Source: Deinococcus peraridilitoris DSM 19664 (lineage in GTDB: Bacteria > Deinococcota > Deinococci > Deinococcales > Deinococcaceae). From it: a stretch of 64,000 nt of DNA. Each line of letters begins with the position of its first letter. Position 1 is the stretch's first letter. Below are positions 43,499-52,295 of this stretch, in pieces. The notes under the pieces were generated by a model that was given only the letters and a program-made list of their open reading frames with translations, had not been told where the DNA came from and did not search any database. A program made the translations under genes and the position numbers. Location of the stretch: assembly GCF_000317835.1 (NCBI RefSeq), contig NC_019793.1:1426001-1490000 (forward strand). Reading direction: 5' to 3'.

Positions 43499-44872
43499 TC
43501 AGCTTTTAATGAGGGGTATGGGGACGGATTCCTGATGGAGTTGTAGAAGTAGGTTGCGGTGAGGTAGCGACAGCAGAGCCCTATCTAACAAACCCATCAG
43601 GTTATCCTTACGTGAGTTTGATTTTTTGAGTAGCAAGCTTAGCAGGATTAAAACACGAGTGAACTGGAGCAGTATTGGCAGATGATTCTCGGCCTCGGCC
43701 CGCTTTTTAGCACTGAGCAATCCTCCATGAACATATGTGCTGCGATTGTCGTAGCACTTCGCGAGCATGGTACTTGCCTCTATTGGCTCGACTCCTTCGA
43801 GACTAAGAAGCAAGGCAGCTCGCTGGCAGAGCCGTCGCTTCAACTCCGGCTTATTCTCTCCAAAAAGAGCTTCTAGGGCACCAACTAGACGAGCGATTTT
43901 CGCGTCAGTAATGGTGTCCACTTTGAACGACTCGTGATAGCGGCTGAGAGCTATGTCGATTTCAGGGTATCCAGTCCAAGTATCCCGACTACCGCTCGGT
44001 TTGCCCGAGTCAATCACCGCCAACACAGGCTCCCGAAGCACGCGGAACAACTCAAGGTGCTTGCTGCTGAACTCGAACCCTTGGTCTACTTTCCAGGATT
44101 CAGTCGACCATGACGTATGGACGTTGTTAAACGGCACATAGTTTTCTGCGATCGTCATGACCGCCTCAACACTGCCTGTTCCGATGAGGGAGAGGGTTTG
44201 GAGCATTCTGACAGCATCTTCTTGGTACGCATCTGCTGAGGGGTACTTCTTGTGGATATCGAGGACTGCGGATGGGTAATCACGAAGTGGTGAGTTTCGC
44301 TCCCCGAGTATCCTTAAATCCGCAGCAATATCCTCGGCAGTAATCCTCCTGAGAACTACTCCGGGCTCTAACCCGTACGACTCCTCCATCAAGTAGACGC
44401 CAGTTATCCAGGAGGTCGTTATGAACGTTGGTCGTTCCCCAACCGCTCGGTCAACAAGGGCATCTCGCACCTTGGTGAATAGGTGAGGGTTGTCGAGCTT
44501 TCCTTCGAGAAGGGCATGGACAATTCTTCGGAGAGTGGTGTCTATAACTACCTCACGCCCCGCCTCGCCTTGGTAAGGAGGTCCTAAGAGGGCCTCTCTC
44601 GCTTTAGCAATAGGATGCGCAGGATCTTCGAACTCTGCCATCATCTGGACGAAGGAGGACATACCCTTAACTAAACGAGGTCTCTCTTCCGAGTGATGCG
44701 AGGTGATTTGAAGTCTTGGCTCAAATCGCATTTCTGACGGAAGCCAGACTTGTTCGGTTCGGCGATAGACCAATAACTTCCCACTTTTAGCAGCGTCCGC
44801 AACCTCGTGCACAATAGTTTGCAGGTACAGATCAGCGAGCCTGGTTGCAGTGTTGCGGTCGGGGTGGGTCAC
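43499..44872 (-). CDS. Apea-like HEPN-domain protein, putative abortive-infection RNase
   Basis: 457 aa. The C-terminal part (about 300-420) is an Apea-like HEPN domain: ARLVGALEALFGENKPELKRRLCQRAALLL, then CYDNRSTYVHGG, in which R377 and H382 form the RxxxxH catalytic pair of HEPN ribonucleases. The N-terminal 280 residues contain no known domain and may be the sensor. GTG start 44872 is 16 nt after the portal stop. Base composition is clearly below the flanking phage genes. It sits alone between portal and spike genes with its own terminator, so it is cargo. HEPN proteins of this group act in anti-phage abortive infection. Confidence 0.75.
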   Translation of the reverse strand: MTHPDRNTATRLADLYLQTIVHEVADAAKSGKLLVYRRTEQVWLPSEMRFEPRLQITSHHSEERPRLVKGMSSFVQMMAEFEDPAHPIAKAREALLGPPYQGEAGREVVIDTTLRRIVHALLEGKLDNPHLFTKVRDALVDRAVGERPTFITTSWITGVYLMEESYGLEPGVVLRRITAEDIAADLRILGERNSPLRDYPSAVLDIHKKYPSADAYQEDAVRMLQTLSLIGTGSVEAVMTIAENYVPFNNVHTSWSTESWKVDQGFEFSSKHLELFRVLREPVLAVIDSGKPSGSRDTWTGYPEIDIALSRYHESFKVDTITDAKIARLVGALEALFGENKPELKRRLCQRAALLLSLEGVEPIEASTMLAKCYDNRSTYVHGGLLSAKKRAEAENHLPILLQFTRVLILLSLLLKKSNSRKDNLMGLLDRALLSLPHRNLLLQLHQESVPIPLIKS

Positions 44873-44888
44873 TCGATCAATTTAGGGC

Positions 44889-47072
44889 TTACAGATCGTG
44901 TATGCGACGCACCCAGTTGCCGTTCGCGTCTTCCTCTTCGAGCCAGCAGCGGCAGTAGATGCCGCACTGGGTCTTGCCGTCGCCTGGAATGGCGGGCAGG
45001 TCCCGAATGGAAGCGTAGACGCCCGCATGCCGGGGGCAGTCAGGGCAGTGGCTGGCGAGGTTGTCGAGCACCCAGCGGATGCGGCCGTGCGTGACGTCCG
45101 GGTCCTCTTCGCGCTGCATGCGCTTGTCCACCCAGCCTTCGACGATGGTCGCCCAGTAGTCACCGCCGCCCTGCTTGGTCACGTAGCCCATTCTGACCTG
45201 GATGAGGCCGTGCAGCTCGCTCGCCGTGGCGCCGGGCAGGTCTGTGGCGATCTTCTGCCCGACTGTGGCGATCGTGCGGGCCAGTCCTTCCTCGAGGAGC
45301 TTGAGCCGCTCAGCGAGGGTGGCCAGGCTGTCTGGTGTGGGGGTGGGGCCGAGGCCGAGGGTGTAACCGGCCGGGATGGCTTCACGGTACGCGGTGAGGG
45401 CCAGCTTCTGCAGTTGCCGCAGTCGGGACTCCAGCACGGCCGGACGCTCGACGTCGATCACGTCAGCGAGGGCTTTCGCGGTCCCTTTCGACCAGGTCTC
45501 GTACAGCTCGCCGAGGAGTTCCTGGAAGGCTTTCGTCTGCGTCTCCCACTCGCGGCCGTGTGTGGCTTTGCGCACGCCGGGCACATCGAGGTCGAAGGTG
45601 TGAACCTTGGGGACCTTGGCCGTGGCCTGAATCGCTGCTGGAGCTGCAGCGGCGTGCCCGGGCTGGTCGCTCCCGGCGCCCTGGGCCGTCACGCCGTCCC
45701 CGATTTCCGAAGCGAGCACCGGCACGCCGAGTTCCTTGGCGAGAGCCTCGGTGTCGACCTTGAGGGCGCCGGGATTGTACATCAGCACCTGACCGAGGAA
45801 CTGCTTGAAGAAATCCTGCAGGAAGCTCTTGTTGCCCTGGCTGAGCTTCACCGGCGCGAAGGAGGCGTCGACCACGGAGGATCCGAAGTTGTAGTCGATC
45901 AAGGGGCGCGCCCAGCTGGCCGCGATGAACTCCAGCATCTCGGCGGCGAGGGCCTCTTCGGACATCAGGAAGAAGTCCGCGAGGCTCTCGACCATCGCGA
46001 AGCTGCCGCCACCCTGGCCACTCGCGATGAGCTTCTCGGGGACGAACATGGCGCGCAGTTTCTTGAAGTCGTAGTGATCGAGCAGCGTGATGAACTCGCC
46101 GGCCTTCTGCGGGCCGGTGAGGTACTCCATGTCCCAGCCCTTCTGGTAACTGAGGCTCTCGCCGTTCTGCACTTCCTGCAAGGGGAAGGCGATGGCACTG
46201 CCGGCCCGGCTGTCCTCGGCGACACGTAGGGCGTCAGCGAGGGCGAGGTCCACGTACGCGCTCTCGGGGTTGTTGGGGTCGGAGACTCGCAGGTCGGGCT
46301 CGTAAAAGACTTTGCGCTGCGGGATCGCCTGGTCTTCCATGTAGCGGTTGCTGAACTGGTAGAGCAGCTGCTGCCACCACCAGTACTTGTACGCCGCGCG
46401 CGTGCGGGGGTTGCCGTAGCGGTTCCCGAACTGCTCGTCGTGCGTATAGATCAGCGCCTTGTCTTCAGGGACGTCCGCGCGACCGCCGCTGGTCTGCTTG
46501 AAACCCAGGCCTTCGCCGCGCTCTCCGGTGATCAGTTCGATCGCCGCGGGGTGCATCCACTTGAGCTTCTCGTACACCACGGCGTTCCCGGACCACAAAG
46601 TGCGGCCACGGCGCTGAATGGTGGTGTCCTTGTACGTGAAGACCTTCTCGGCGGCCGCGAAGCCGAACTCGAGGGCGCGCAGGATGTTGCGCATCAGGCG
46701 CAGGCGGTTGCGGTCGAATTCGTGCTGCAGGAACTCGCGCACTTCCGGCTCGGGGTGCACGACCTCGGGGCGCAGCGTGAGGATCGGCAGCTTGATGATC
46801 TCCAGCCCGGCCTTCACCTGCCCGTCGAGCGCCAGGCGTTCGAGTGTCACGGGATCGAGGCGTGTGAGGACGCCTTTGCGCGGGTCTTCGATCTGGGTGT
46901 AGTAGCGGCCGGTGGTCTGCACTTGCGGATCCTGCCGGCCGGTGAGTTCCCCTTTGGGTGGCCGGGTCAGGCGGCTGTCAGCGGCTTCGAAGAGTCGAGC
47001 GGCGCGGGAGCTGCCGAGCGTCAGCGTGAGCTCCGCGCGTTCGGTGCTGGAGAGCTGCAGTTCTTTGGTCAT
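44889..47072 (-). CDS. Portal protein fused to a MuF-like head morphogenesis domain
   Basis: 727 aa. The first ~450 residues match the Mu gp29/DUF935 portal group (QIEDPRKGVLTRLDP, PEVREFLQHEFDRNRLRLMRNILRALEFGFAAAEKVF, RKVFYEPDLR, EFIAASWARPLIDYNFG). The C-terminal ~200 residues resemble MuF/SPP1 gp7, ending in a Cys-rich SHCPDCPRH...CGIYCRCWLEEED. Elsewhere these are two genes, so this is a fusion. It forms the DNA entry ring of the head. GGAGG lies before ATG 47072. Confidence 0.82.
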   Translation of the reverse strand: MTKELQLSSTERAELTLTLGSSRAARLFEAADSRLTRPPKGELTGRQDPQVQTTGRYYTQIEDPRKGVLTRLDPVTLERLALDGQVKAGLEIIKLPILTLRPEVVHPEPEVREFLQHEFDRNRLRLMRNILRALEFGFAAAEKVFTYKDTTIQRRGRTLWSGNAVVYEKLKWMHPAAIELITGERGEGLGFKQTSGGRADVPEDKALIYTHDEQFGNRYGNPRTRAAYKYWWWQQLLYQFSNRYMEDQAIPQRKVFYEPDLRVSDPNNPESAYVDLALADALRVAEDSRAGSAIAFPLQEVQNGESLSYQKGWDMEYLTGPQKAGEFITLLDHYDFKKLRAMFVPEKLIASGQGGGSFAMVESLADFFLMSEEALAAEMLEFIAASWARPLIDYNFGSSVVDASFAPVKLSQGNKSFLQDFFKQFLGQVLMYNPGALKVDTEALAKELGVPVLASEIGDGVTAQGAGSDQPGHAAAAPAAIQATAKVPKVHTFDLDVPGVRKATHGREWETQTKAFQELLGELYETWSKGTAKALADVIDVERPAVLESRLRQLQKLALTAYREAIPAGYTLGLGPTPTPDSLATLAERLKLLEEGLARTIATVGQKIATDLPGATASELHGLIQVRMGYVTKQGGGDYWATIVEGWVDKRMQREEDPDVTHGRIRWVLDNLASHCPDCPRHAGVYASIRDLPAIPGDGKTQCGIYCRCWLEEEDANGNWVRRIHDL

Positions 47073-47271
47073 GGTGGTGCTTCACCTCCTTTCGGTTGGC
47101 GGGAAGGCTGGAAAGGTAGGCGAGGTACGAGGAGCGGGTGAGGGTGTCACCCGTGGCACGAGGGCGACGCGCGAAGCGTGCGGCGATCTTCGCCCACGCT
47201 TCGCGCCAGCGGCGACCGAATTCTCTGGCCCAATCGAGCAGCGCCTGGTGAAGGGGTGTACGGTCGTGCAC
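46978..47271 (-). CDS. Possible small overlapping phage ORF
   Basis: 97 aa from GTG 47271 with GGAGG 7 nt before it. The first 40 residues (MHDRTPLHQALLDWAREFGRRWREAWAKIAARF) look protein-like, but it overlaps both the terminase 3' end and the portal 5' end in other frames. Possibly real in its first half only. Confidence 0.35.
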   Translation of the reverse strand: MHDRTPLHQALLDWAREFGRRWREAWAKIAARFARRPRATGDTLTRSSYLAYLSSLPANRKEVKHHHDQRTAALQHRTRGAHADARQLPRRSTLRSR

Positions 47272-48844
47272 GTCGTGTTCCTCCAAAAGTCCCGGTGGGT
47301 GTGGTGCTGGCCCGGCCGATCGTGCCGGCCCGGTTTGGTTTGGGTCGCTCGTTCACTTCACCGAGCAGCCAGTTGTAGGCGGTGGTGTCCACCTGGTCAT
47401 CGTTCTTGTCCTTGTCGGTGCCGGTGAAGCGCGCGTGCTCGGTCACGAAGGCCGCGCGGTCCCACTGGACGTGCTCTGCTTTCGGAACGCGGATGGCGCC
47501 GCGGTTCCAGGCGGCCGAGGCGGGCAGGGCGCGGGTGTACTTGTCACCCATGGTTCGCGGGTTGAGTCGGTTCGTCCGGAGGCCGCGCTTCTCCAGGTAC
47601 TTCACGACGGCCACCTGGTTCATGACGCACTCGATGGCCACCTCGACACCCCAGGTCTTCTGCACGGCGAGGGTCTGCTCGAGCAGTTCGTCGAGATCCC
47701 ACTGGCCACGCCGGACGTCGATGATGTCCATGCGGTGCTCGACGCCCGTGCCCCAGTGCGCGGCGACTTCGATGGTGGTGAAGTCGGCGGTGCTGCTGTC
47801 GCTCGCACCCTGGTCGCACACGACGGTGATGCGCGCGCCGAGGCTGCGCAGGGCCTGCGGGGTGTAGACGTTCGGGTACTCAGCGGGCGCGTCGCTGAAG
47901 ACGTTGCCGCCCTTGAGGTAGGGCCGCTGCTGGAACTGCGCGGCCCAGTCGTACTCACCGACGAGTTTGCGGATCCCGTTGTACCGCTCGCTCGGGAAGC
48001 GCTCAGGCCACAAGCCCTCGCCTTCCTGGCGTCCGAGCGGGTCAGCTTCCTCAGCGGTCGGTTCGGCAATCGCGGGCAGGCTGACCACCTTCCAGTTGAA
48101 GGCACCGAACTCCGGATCCTGCCGGTTCTCCAGCAGCCACCCTGTGAGGTCCTCCGTGTGCCAGCGCGTCTGGATGATGATGATGCGCGCGTTCGGAGCG
48201 AGACGCGTGAAGGCGTCACCCTTGAACCAGTCGATCACCATCTGCCGGATCTTCCCGCTCTCGGCCTGCTTGCGGCCTTTGATCGGGTCATCGACGATCA
48301 GCAGGTGCGCGCCTTTTCCGGTAAGGGAGCCATCCACACCGGACGCGAGGAAGCCGCCGTCTTCAGCGGTTTTCCACTCGGTGACTTTCTTCTGGTCAGC
48401 GGCGAGACGGAAGGTGGGAAAGAACTTCCGGAAGGTCTTGCTGGTCCGGACGTAGTTGCGGATCTTGCGGCTGCGTTCGGTGGCCAGCTGGGAGCCGTAG
48501 CAGGTGTACATCACTTCGTGGTCGGGATTCTGGCCCATGTACCGCTCGATGAACGCGCCGACCGTCTCGCTCTTGGAGTGGCGGGGTGGCATGTTGATGA
48601 TCAAGGCCTCGTTCGGACCGAGCTGGTCGAGCTCACGGCACAGCAGCTCGATGTGTCGGCCGACGGTGTACTTCGGGTACCGGGCGCGGTAGTACTCCTC
48701 AAGGGTAACGTCCTGGCCTTCGTTGCTGGCGTCTTCGAGGCGTGCACGCCTCAGGGCGTCAGCTGCCGGGTTTGCCGAGGACGGGGATGGTGGCCCAGCG
48801 TCGCTCGACGTTTTCGAGAAGCTTGGTGCGCGTAGCTGGGTCAC
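47147..48844 (-). CDS. Terminase large subunit
   Basis: 565 aa. N-terminal ATPase with a Walker-A-like PPRHSKSE, Walker B HLLIVDDP and coupling motif IIIQTRWH. The C-terminal nuclease has VVCDQGASDSSTADFT and a downstream DKNDDQVDT acidic pair. It pumps DNA into the prohead and cuts concatemers. GTG 48844 has GGAGG 7 nt before it and overlaps the small subunit gene by 86 nt. The last ~50 residues are Arg/Ser/Pro-rich and not conserved in the family. Confidence 0.92.
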   Translation of the reverse strand: MTQLRAPSFSKTSSDAGPPSPSSANPAADALRRARLEDASNEGQDVTLEEYYRARYPKYTVGRHIELLCRELDQLGPNEALIINMPPRHSKSETVGAFIERYMGQNPDHEVMYTCYGSQLATERSRKIRNYVRTSKTFRKFFPTFRLAADQKKVTEWKTAEDGGFLASGVDGSLTGKGAHLLIVDDPIKGRKQAESGKIRQMVIDWFKGDAFTRLAPNARIIIIQTRWHTEDLTGWLLENRQDPEFGAFNWKVVSLPAIAEPTAEEADPLGRQEGEGLWPERFPSERYNGIRKLVGEYDWAAQFQQRPYLKGGNVFSDAPAEYPNVYTPQALRSLGARITVVCDQGASDSSTADFTTIEVAAHWGTGVEHRMDIIDVRRGQWDLDELLEQTLAVQKTWGVEVAIECVMNQVAVVKYLEKRGLRTNRLNPRTMGDKYTRALPASAAWNRGAIRVPKAEHVQWDRAAFVTEHARFTGTDKDKNDDQVDTTAYNWLLGEVNERPKPNRAGTIGRASTTPTGTFGGTRRARPYTPSPGAARLGQRIRSPLARSVGEDRRTLRASPSCHG

Positions 48845-49487
48845 TGATCACCTCCTGGGTGGCGTGGAGTACTTCGACGGCGAACTGCTCGAGCAGGTGG
48901 TTGACGGCCGCCATGCTGAGCGATTGCTGCTGCTTGTGTTTCTGGATGCGGTCCGCCATCGCGCCGACCTGCCCGAGCAAGCCCACGACGCCGGCGATGT
49001 CCGGGACCTGGCGCGGCTTGGGGGCGTACTTCTCTGGGAGGGGCAGTTCGGGTGGTTCGCCTTCCTCGTACCCGAGGTGCTGGCATTCCTCGATCCACTC
49101 GGCGAAGGCTTTGCGCCACTCGCGCATGTCACTCTCGAAGGCGTGGTTGAAGCTGGCGTGCCACGCGAGAATCGCGTCCGTCACCAGGCCGTGCCGGTCG
49201 AGGTAGTCGTGCACGACGGCGCGCATCAGCAGCACGTCCTGCGTCAGGTCGAGCGGATCGGGATCCTGCTCTGCCTGCTCGAGCAGTTCACGCAGCCGGG
49301 CATGCTTGAGCAGGCTGTACCGGCCGTGCTTCACCGGGGTCTTGCCGCCGTGCAGGTAGCATTTGCCCTGGCTGGGGTGGTCAGTCTTGAAGCCCGCCGC
49401 GTTCCGGCACGTCGCTTCCTTCCCGCGCAGCTTGGCGCCGCAGAGGGGGGAACCTCCATAGGGTTCCGTGCGCTCTCTCTTCTTCAT
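48759..49487 (-). CDS. Terminase small subunit-like protein
   Basis: 242 aa directly upstream of the large subunit. The N-terminus has a likely zinc site CGAKLRGKEATC...GKCYLHGG, seen in several phage proteins at this place; the middle and C-terminus are helical. Small subunits recognise the packaging site. Assignment comes from position and the motif rather than full family match. Confidence 0.75.
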   Translation of the reverse strand: MKKRERTEPYGGSPLCGAKLRGKEATCRNAAGFKTDHPSQGKCYLHGGKTPVKHGRYSLLKHARLRELLEQAEQDPDPLDLTQDVLLMRAVVHDYLDRHGLVTDAILAWHASFNHAFESDMREWRKAFAEWIEECQHLGYEEGEPPELPLPEKYAPKPRQVPDIAGVVGLLGQVGAMADRIQKHKQQQSLSMAAVNHLLEQFAVEVLHATQEVISDPATRTKLLENVERRWATIPVLGKPGS

Positions 49488-49523
49488 AGGGTATCGACAT
49501 CACCTGCTTCGCGCCCATGAAGA

Positions 49524-49543
49524 AGCCCCACCGAAGTGGGGGC
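49524..49543 (-). terminator. Terminator upstream of the terminase genes
   Basis: AGCCCCAC CGAA GTGGGGGCT; on the minus strand a CTTCTTC stretch follows. It separates the early genes from the packaging operon. Confidence 0.65.
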
Positions 49544-49557
49544 TCTTGGGGGTCGAT

Positions 49558-49593
49558 TTACTCTTCTGGTGCGTTTTACTCTTCTGGTGCGTT
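49558..49593. repeat. 18-bp tandem repeat duplicating a gene end
   Basis: TTACTCTTCTGGTGCGTT occurs twice without gap (49558-49575, 49576-49593). On the minus strand it encodes the last residues NAPEE and stop of the 49576-49872 gene, followed by a silent second copy of the same end. Confidence 0.85.
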
Positions 49594-49872
49594 CTTTCGG
49601 TGGTGAATGCGGTACAGCAAGCGCTCCACGATGATCTGCGCTCCGGAGTGGTGTGCGCGCGGGCTCGTGGTGACCTGGTGCTCCGCTCCACTGGTATCTC
49701 TGATCACCACGTGATGACCTGGGCCCTCGCTTCCAACGATGTCCACCGAGACGATGTGGTTGAGAAGGACGAGTTCACCGGTGCTGGTCTCGACGACTGT
49801 TTGCTCAATGATGTTTTCCACGTCGAGCAGCTTAACAACAGCCCCCCGAATGGCTGTCAAGAGGGAGCGCAA
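49576..49872 (-). CDS. Phage hypothetical protein, 98 aa
   Basis: 98 aa, beta-rich N-terminal two thirds (VVETSTGELVLLNHIVSVDIVGSEG..HHVVIRDTSGAEHQVT), perhaps a small SH3- or OB-like protein. Its 3' end is duplicated by the 18-bp tandem repeat. Function unknown. Confidence 0.6.
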   Translation of the reverse strand: MRSLLTAIRGAVVKLLDVENIIEQTVVETSTGELVLLNHIVSVDIVGSEGPGHHVVIRDTSGAEHQVTTSPRAHHSGAQIIVERLLYRIHHRKNAPEE

Positions 49873-49893
49873 AAACGCGCATCAGGACAGAGT

Positions 49894-50211
49894 CTATCGG
49901 AGAGGTGTGCTCGGGACTGGTCGGCCTCGCCGGGCTTTGCAGCTGGTGCAGACGGTCGTGCCGGGCCCGTGGCTGGTGCGCTTCTCTCCGCAGTCGGGGC
50001 AGGGATCGACGAAGACGATGCGGGTGCGGCCATTGTGGCCGTGGATCTGCTCGACGTCGCTGATAGAGTCGTAGAAGGCGTTGCTGCAGGGTGGGACGAG
50101 CCAGCGCATGGCGACGCGGCCGTCCGTGAAGATCACGCCCTCGACGACGGTGCCGGTGCCGCTGCTGCCGCTGACGTCTTCATCACGGATGAGGTGGAAG
50201 CGTTTCGTCAT
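49894..50211 (-). CDS. Zinc-ribbon phage protein, 105 aa
   Basis: 105 aa. C-terminal zinc ribbon CPDCGEKRTSHGPGTTVCTSC with two CxxC pairs, and an N-terminal domain that is Val/Gly-rich. Possibly nucleic-acid binding. Overlaps the next upstream gene by 29 nt. Confidence 0.65.
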   Translation of the reverse strand: MTKRFHLIRDEDVSGSSGTGTVVEGVIFTDGRVAMRWLVPPCSNAFYDSISDVEQIHGHNGRTRIVFVDPCPDCGEKRTSHGPGTTVCTSCKARRGRPVPSTPLR

Positions 50212-50386
50212 GGACTCCCCGGAGGGGCTGGCGGCCCCATGGTGCGTTGAGGACCCAGATCAGGTTCTGGATCGGCGTGCCGTCGACGTCGGCGAGCTGC
50301 AGGGCTGCGTTGACAGCAGTGAGTTGGCCGCGGTCGTAGGCGAGCAGGATCCGCTCCCGCTCTGCCAGGCGCTCGGAGCGCGTCAC
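50183..50386 (-). CDS. Phage hypothetical protein, 67 aa
   Basis: 67 aa; N-terminal helix RSERLAERERILLAYDRGQLTAVNAALQLADVDG. Coupled to both neighbours by overlaps. Not recognised. Confidence 0.55.
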   Translation of the reverse strand: MTRSERLAERERILLAYDRGQLTAVNAALQLADVDGTPIQNLIWVLNAPWGRQPLRGVHDETLPPHP

Positions 50387-50577
50387 CGTGGCCGCACCAG
50401 GTGGTGACGGTAGTGCGGGTCGGTGTCGCGGATGGGCAGGAAGTTCAGCGAGTGGGCGAGTTGCTCGAGGCTGGTCGTTTCGATGAACTCTCGCTCGGTT
50501 TCCGGTCTGAGGCGGGCTTTGCGGCCAGCGTGGAGGCGCGCCCGGGCCGCTTGCTTTTTGCGTTTGCGTCGGCTCAT
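50383..50577 (-). CDS. Phage basic protein, 64 aa
   Basis: 64 aa from ATG 50577 with GGAGG before it. Very basic N-terminus MSRRKRKKQAARARLHAGRKARL, probably nucleic-acid binding. Not recognised. Confidence 0.5.
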   Translation of the reverse strand: MSRRKRKKQAARARLHAGRKARLRPETEREFIETTSLEQLAHSLNFLPIRDTDPHYRHHLVRPR

Positions 50578-50719
50578 GGCGGTCCTCCTGGTTGCCCTAT
50601 TGGGCGTTTCTGGTGTTTCCCCGCGGGGAACGCCCGGACTGCTTCCTGCAGGGAGCAGGGAGGGTGCCGGGCGTGGGGTGTGTGCCTGGAGTTGGCGGTC
50701 GTGCCGGAGGCAATGAAAA

Positions 50720-50738
50720 AGCGCCCTCAGGGGGCGCT
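50720..50738 (-). terminator. Terminator in the early operon
   Basis: On the minus strand AGCGCCCCC TGAG GGCGCT followed by TTTTTC. It ends the unit containing 50808-52102. Confidence 0.8.
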
Positions 50739-50807
50739 GGTGTCCTCGGGGACGATACCTCAATGTAGGCTTTCTGAGTCAAGCATTCAAGCGTCTTTAA
50801 CTGTGAC

Positions 50808-51707
50808 TCATGTTACAGGCCGGACACGGCGGGCTCGGCCGGAGTAGGCCGGTGCCAGTTGCTCGACCGGCACGCACTCTTCCTCGTCGATGTCCGGGGC
50901 GACAAGGATGACCAAGGGCTTCACCCGGGGCTTCTCTGCCAGGAGGCTCACGCCCAGCAGCAGCAGCCTCGCCAGGTTCTCCCAGGCACGCATCGCCGTA
51001 GCGTTGGGATCGAGGTCCTGGAAGTACTGACGCAGGGCCACCTTGTCCTGAGGCTCGAGGTTGAAGAAGGCGACGCGGTACTGGGCGGTGGTGATGTCGC
51101 GCTGACAGCCGATCGTCAGGACGCGGCTGTCCGTCATGACGGTGGTGCGGACGCTGATGCGGATCTGGCCGCGGTCCGGGTACCCGCGCGACTCTCCCGG
51201 CCGGCCATAGGTGGCGTTCGGCATCACGAGCGGCTCCCACAGGCCCTGGGTGATCTTGTCGGCCAGCTGGTACACGATGACCGTGAAGAGGATCTCGCTC
51301 TGGGTCTTCTGCCGGCGCGTGACGACCGGCGCCGCGGGGTCCGGGGTGTGCCGGGCGATGACGCTCAGCGGCACCAGCTCGCGCTCGACCGGAGTGTGGT
51401 CCCGTTCGGGGTACGGCGTCGTGCGGCCCCACACGTTACGTGGCACGTGGGTCAGCTGCGCCTGGCCGACCGTCAGGGCGTGCCCGTCCGGGAACTGCAC
51501 GCGGACGCTGGGGTTCTTCGCCTCGAGGTTCGGGGCGCGCAGGATCGAGACGCGCTGCCCGGCCCGCTCGGCGTGCTGGCTGGTCTCGCGTGGCGCGAAG
51601 ATCCACTCTGTGCCCACCGTGAAGTCGGCCAGGCGGCGGACACGGCGTTGGCGAGTGACGAGTTGCGCCTGGATGTTGGGGGGTGGGCGCACGGCGGCCA
51701 TGGTCAT
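50808..51707 (-). CDS. Phage early protein, 299 aa
   Basis: 299 aa, soluble. Contains FAPRETSQHAERAGQRVSIL, a possible small SH3-like segment (RVQFPDGHALTVGQAQLTHVP), and a C-terminal helical domain. No family recognised. ATG overlaps the stop of the VRR-NUC gene, so both may act in DNA metabolism. Confidence 0.6.
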   Translation of the reverse strand: MTMAAVRPPPNIQAQLVTRQRRVRRLADFTVGTEWIFAPRETSQHAERAGQRVSILRAPNLEAKNPSVRVQFPDGHALTVGQAQLTHVPRNVWGRTTPYPERDHTPVERELVPLSVIARHTPDPAAPVVTRRQKTQSEILFTVIVYQLADKITQGLWEPLVMPNATYGRPGESRGYPDRGQIRISVRTTVMTDSRVLTIGCQRDITTAQYRVAFFNLEPQDKVALRQYFQDLDPNATAMRAWENLARLLLLGVSLLAEKPRVKPLVILVAPDIDEEECVPVEQLAPAYSGRARRVRPVT

Positions 51708-52102
51708 CGGGTCTCCATTTCCTGGGCGATCAAGAGGGCTTCTTCGACGGTCCAGGCGACGAAGATTGGCAGACCGGCGCGGCGCAGTTCAGCGTGCCGC
51801 GCCAGCTGCTCCGGGGTGGGCCCGTTGCCGGGCTGCTTGAGTTCCAGCCAGAAGGCCCGGCCGGGCCGGAAGACGTACAGGTCGGGGATTCCTGTGGTGC
51901 ACCAGATGGCGCCGCCGCGCGTGCTGCCCTTGAACAACTCCCAGCAGATCCAGCCGAGGTTTCCGAACTCGGCAACGATGTCCGCCTGCAGCTCGCGCTC
52001 GGTGGCGCTCGGGCCTGTTGGGACCGGCGTGGCAACGCTCTCTTCGGGAGCGAAGAGATGTGGGTGTTTGCGCTTGTACCGGGCGAGCTGGTCTTCGTTC
52101 AT
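51704..52102 (-). CDS. VRR-NUC domain nuclease
   Basis: 132 aa. Core GAIWCTTGIPDLYVFRPGRAFWLELKQPGNGPTPEQL with the catalytic pattern G-PD-(x)n-E-x-K of the VRR-NUC group within the PD-(D/E)xK superfamily. In phages these small enzymes probably act on branched DNA during replication or packaging. ATG 52102 is the last start before a 193-bp intergenic region. Confidence 0.85.
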   Translation of the reverse strand: MNEDQLARYKRKHPHLFAPEESVATPVPTGPSATERELQADIVAEFGNLGWICWELFKGSTRGGAIWCTTGIPDLYVFRPGRAFWLELKQPGNGPTPEQLARHAELRRAGLPIFVAWTVEEALLIAQEMETR

Positions 52103-52295
52103 CGGGCCTCAATAAATGAAGTGAGTTACGGGCGAGGCTTGAGGGGACTCTCAGGGATACTCATATGTTAAGGCCGAAAAAGGTTGTTGTCTCTATGGAA
52201 ACAAACAAGCTCATAAACAGCGTCAGATTCTTTAGGTGATCGAACCGTGAAACCCTCTCGTCAGCGCCTGAGTCACACTGAATTCGGAGGCTCCC

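Noticed and set aside
44898..46229. A 443-codon plus-strand frame opposite the portal gene
   Set aside because: Antisense shadow; the portal/MuF gene on the minus strand explains the coding signal.
47435..48835. A 466-codon plus-strand frame opposite the large terminase
   Set aside because: Antisense shadow in high-GC DNA; the minus strand has complete terminase motifs.
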